DNA of 64,000 nucleotides from Sapria himalayana (taxonomy: Eukaryota; Streptophyta; Magnoliopsida; Malpighiales; Rafflesiaceae). Below the pieces are notes generated by a model. The model was not told the origin of the DNA. It did no database searches and saw only the letters and a list, made by a program, of their open reading frames with translations. Made by a program: the position numbers and the translations under genes. The stretch covers positions 1,066,358 through 1,130,357 of the forward strand of contig JAREIK010003421.1 of assembly GCA_029783825.1 (NCBI GenBank). The letters run 5' to 3'. Below, piece after piece: positions 60,590 through 64,000 of the stretch. Every line of letters starts with the position of its first letter. Positions within the stretch are counted from its first letter, which is position 1.

Positions 60590-60870
60590 CAAGATTTAGA
60601 ATTATAAGATCTAATATGTTAGTATTTATATAATATTTAAAATTAATTATTTAATAAATAATTAATTTAATATTAAGCTACATTAAAAGTGCATTTTATC
60701 TTTAAAATTATTATAAGATTCAATATATTAGTATTAATGTAATTGTATACATATACACATATTAGTAATAACATAAATAATTAATTTGTTATTAAATTAC
60801 ATTAAAAGTATACTTTAACTTCAGAATTCTTATATGATCAGTATGTTAGTATTAGTATAATCATACATAA
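60590..60870. repeat. Imperfect tandem repeat, about 110-120 bp, three units
   Basis: 'ttataagattcaatatatta' and variants recur near 60,602, 60,710 and 60,829, each followed by 'gtattaatgtaat' or similar and, in the first two, 'acattaaaagt'. Confidence 0.65.
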
Positions 60871-61927
60871 ACATTCAATTTATTAATATTATAAAATATC
60901 TTAAAGAATTTTAAAAATAAAAAAACTATCTATTAATCATACATAATTATTAAAATATCATCACTTTTATTGTTCACAAAATTAAATATAATACTTTTAA
61001 TTTTCGTAATCAATACAAAATTTTAACATTAAATAGATTGAACTTCAATAATAATAAATATCATACTAGGGATTTTTCTCTTTTAAATCCATTGATTAAC
61101 AAAATATAAAATATTTATAATTTATTAGATATATCAATAAATTTTATAGAATTTCAAATAATTTCTAATAAAAATAAAATTAATTTTAATCCAACTTATA
61201 TTATAAAATTAATAATATGAGAAATACATCTAATATAAAAAATTGTAATTAGCTCATTATTCTTATAAAAAAATTATTGTCACTATTACGTATAATATTA
61301 TCAAAGATTCAGAGTAACATTATATATTTTACTTTGAATTTTATATTATCTAAATATATTCATGAGGTAATTAAATAAAAAATAAACAAAAATCTAAGAA
61401 TTTCTTAATGTTCAATTTGAATCAACATATTTGATAATCACATGTAAATTAGAGTAATCCATATACCTGATCTTACTCATACAACACAACCATAATTTTT
61501 AAGTTATTAAATTATTATTTTTTATTAATTTTAATATATTTTATCACATTATTACAACAAATCAACCAAGATATCTTATGATAAATAAGTGATACATTCT
61601 TCTGAGTAAAATAAGCAAACTTAGGATCTTCAAATTTCAAAAACTTATTTATATTAATTAATTAATCTAGCTAATTATTTGTAATTCATAGATATAAATA
61701 AAAAAAAACATTAAAATTGAAATAGATCTAATTTCAATTATTTTAAGCTAATTTTATCTATGATCTAATATATTATATTTTTTAGTATATTGTTTAATAT
61801 ATCTTTAACAATGACTCATCCCACAATTTGTCTTGTGGTATATATATATTTTTTACAGCATCTACAAATGACCCATCTCACATTGATTGATATGTATTTT
61901 CTCACTTTAATATTTTTCTTATTTATT
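60871..61927. other. A+T-rich region, nothing recognised
   Basis: No coding frame, element end or RNA gene seen. Confidence 0.5.
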
Positions 61928-63040
61928 ATATCAAAGTGAATTTAGATAATTGAAGTTTGTTCATTAAATTTAATTTTTTTTATCTACATAGGGAGGACAC
62001 TAAATGAGATGGGATCTCTAAATATGGAGATGAATGTTATACCCAATATACAATACACTCACTTAAAGCATGATATTGAAAAGAATAATATCTTAATAAT
62101 CTTGTCATTGAGAATTAGAGAAACTACGTTTAATAAATCTCAAACTTGAAACCTATGGCCTTAGTAGAAAGTACTTGTTATTGCACTAATATTTAACTTT
62201 CAATATATACATGCAATATAAGGATTCCCAAGAAAAAAACCATCCAAGTAATATTTTCGTTTAACTATTTTTAACTTAGAAAATTTTTTGAGATCCAATC
62301 CAATATTATTTTTATTATTTGCATTATTTAATTAACTAGGAATCTTTTTAAATTTTACTACGAAATATATTAATTAAAAATTAAAATTAAAGATAATTAT
62401 TTAAATAAAAATAAAAGTCTAGAAGAAAGAAACTACTTTTTTTATTATATCAAAGTGAATTTATATAATAAAAGTTTGTCCATTAACTCTACTTTTTTTA
62501 TCTTTATAGAGAGGCTTAGGATAAACACTAGATGAGATAGAATCTCTAAATCTAGAGATGAATGTCATACCCAATGTACAACATTCCCACTTTAAGCATA
62601 ATATTGAAAAGAATAATATCTTGTCAATTTTTATCTCTGAGAATCAAAGAAGCTATGTTTGATAAATCTTAAATTTAAAACCTATCACCTTAGTAGAATG
62701 TACTCGTCGTTGCACCAGTATATAACTTCCAAAACATGCAACATAAGGATTCCCAAGTGATAAGCCATCCAAGTAATATTATTGTTTAAATATTTTTAAC
62801 TTTAAAATTCTTATGAAATTCAATATGTTAATATTTATGTAATTAAACTCTAAGAACTCTAAATCTAAATTCTAAAAAATATTAAATTAATTTTTATTAC
62901 TTGCATTATTTAGTTAACTAAGATTTTTTTTTAAAAAAAAAATTTTACTACCACGTATATTTATCAAAATTAAAGAGAGTTATTTAAATAAGAACAAAAG
63001 TATAGAAGAAAGAGACTATTTTAAATAAATAAAAATAGAT
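61928..63040. repeat. Tandem direct duplication, about 520-590 bp unit
   Basis: 'atatcaaagtgaattta' at 61,928 and 62,448 starts two parallel copies. Both contain 'gaaaagaataatatctt', 'aaacctat..ccttagtagaa' and 'ataaggattcccaag', and end with an 'ttaactagg/ttaactaag' and 'tctagaagaaag/tatagaagaaag' stretch. Copies differ by small insertions and about 10-15% of bases by eye. Confidence 0.85.
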
Positions 63041-63757
63041 TAACTATGTCTTAGGATGCTAGCCACTTTTAGGATGTAAGATAACTATTTACTTGGTTTC
63101 TTTATTACTTTATGCTTTAAGTAATTTACACTTATGTCATTAAATCTTACCAGAAAATATGAAGATTCGAGATAAGAAGAAAACATTTAATACAAAATAT
63201 TTTAAAATACTTCTACAAAAAAAAATATTTAAGTTTTCTAAATCAAATATTTAGTTTTACTTTACAAAACATTATTCAATAAAAATGCACTAGCATTAAA
63301 ATTTTGGTGTATGACTCATAATTAATACAATAAGTATGAAAGTTATTAAATATATAATTTAATACAATATCACACTTATTAATTTTTATGTTTATATTAA
63401 ATTAATTTTTATTTTATTATAAACATTATTATCAAAATCATATGATTCACGATTCAATTCATGATTCAGGTGATAAATAATCCGATTCTTTAAAAGAATC
63501 AAAAATATGCATAAATAAAAGACTCAATCACTAAATCATTAAATTGCAAATCAATTCACGTGAATCAAAAATATTTATTTATTTAATATGTTTTTATATT
63601 AAATATATTATTTGATTTATCTAATAAATTAATAATAAATTCATTATTTTAAATAAATAAAAATAAATTATCTGTTTATAAATAAATAATAAATTAATAA
63701 TGAATTATTTATTTAAATTATTTGTAGATAATTAATAAAAAATTTTAATTAATACTA
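63041..63757. other. A+T-rich region, nothing recognised
   Basis: Contains repeated AATAAATAAT and 'ttcacgtgaatcaaaaat'-like words (CACGTG at about 63,558) but no clear unit or gene. Confidence 0.5.
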
Positions 63758-64000
63758 CTAAATAAATTAACATATCATTTTTTATAGTTAGTTGACCAAT
63801 ACTAACAATTTTTAATTGTTAGGATCCTAGTCCACCACCACTAAATAAATTAAAATATTATTTTTTCTAGTTAATGAACCATCACTAATAATTTTTAATT
63901 ATTAGTTTACTAGTCCATCACTGCTAAATAAATTAACATATCATTTTTTTCTAGGTAGTTGACCATCACTAATAATTTTAATTGTTAGTTTGCCAGTCTA
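63758..64000. repeat. 83-bp tandem repeat, about three units, runs off the window
   Basis: 'ctaaataaattaa' starts units at 63,758, 63,841 and 63,924, exactly 83 bp apart. Each unit contains 'gacca..actaa.aattttaatt' and ends with 'agtccacca' or 'agtccatca'. The third unit reaches the window end. Confidence 0.88.

Overview
The window looks like nuclear DNA of a flowering plant. It is about three-quarters A+T, its few genes are split by GT-AG introns, and most of the rest is old transposable-element sequence: Copia-type LTR retrotransposons, an L1-type LINE, a tRNA-derived SINE, hAT, Mutator-like and pogo-like DNA elements, and MITEs. A monocot is my guess from the style of the repeats and the one very long intron; nothing here proves it. 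I saw no organelle, bacterial or viral gene set.

Three real genes can be supported. (1) 13,690-14,470 (+): the last four exons of a small, probably membrane-associated protein whose family I do not recognise; an earlier exon may lie at about 13,491-13,565. (2) 36,661-57,599 (+): a complete two-exon gene for a 382-residue PORR-domain protein, a plant organelle RNA-binding family that includes group II intron splicing factors. Its two exons are separated by one 19,790-bp intron, about 31% of the window. (3) 57,706-58,393 (-): the last two exons of a PAP2-type long-chain-base (sphingoid) phosphate phosphatase, convergent with the PORR gene. Its earlier exons are not visible up to 64,000.

Layout. 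1-3,060: a diverged tandem array. 3,125-3,779: a Mutator-like MITE. 4,095-10,560: scrambled, decayed L1 LINE copies carrying two nested MITEs. 10,561-12,519: a Copia fragment and a trimeric tRNA-derived SINE with an 18-bp target-site duplication. 13.5-14.5 kb: gene 1. 16,635-18,760: a complete but inactivated pogo/Tigger-like transposon. 20,666-23,400: a decayed hAT element. 24,000-24,440: a 62-bp minisatellite. 27,880-36,100: two minus-strand Copia relics, the first split by a G+C-rich hAT MITE with a perfect 8-bp target duplication. 36,661-57,599: the PORR gene. Its intron holds Copia pieces in both orientations, a 105-bp-arm hairpin, a pyrimidine tract followed by a 750-bp purine tract, a triplicated Copia segment, several hAT MITEs, a second copy of the Mutator-like MITE and a second copy of the hAT element. 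58.4-64 kb: A+T-rich DNA with several local tandem duplications.

The main biological point is that a PORR gene, probably needed for organelle RNA processing, must itself be transcribed and spliced across nearly 20 kb of transposon DNA. Only a few hundred bases at each end of that intron look like original intron sequence. No operon-like functional grouping exists; the three genes are ordinary unlinked plant genes. All protein-family calls come from reading the translations by eye, without database searches.
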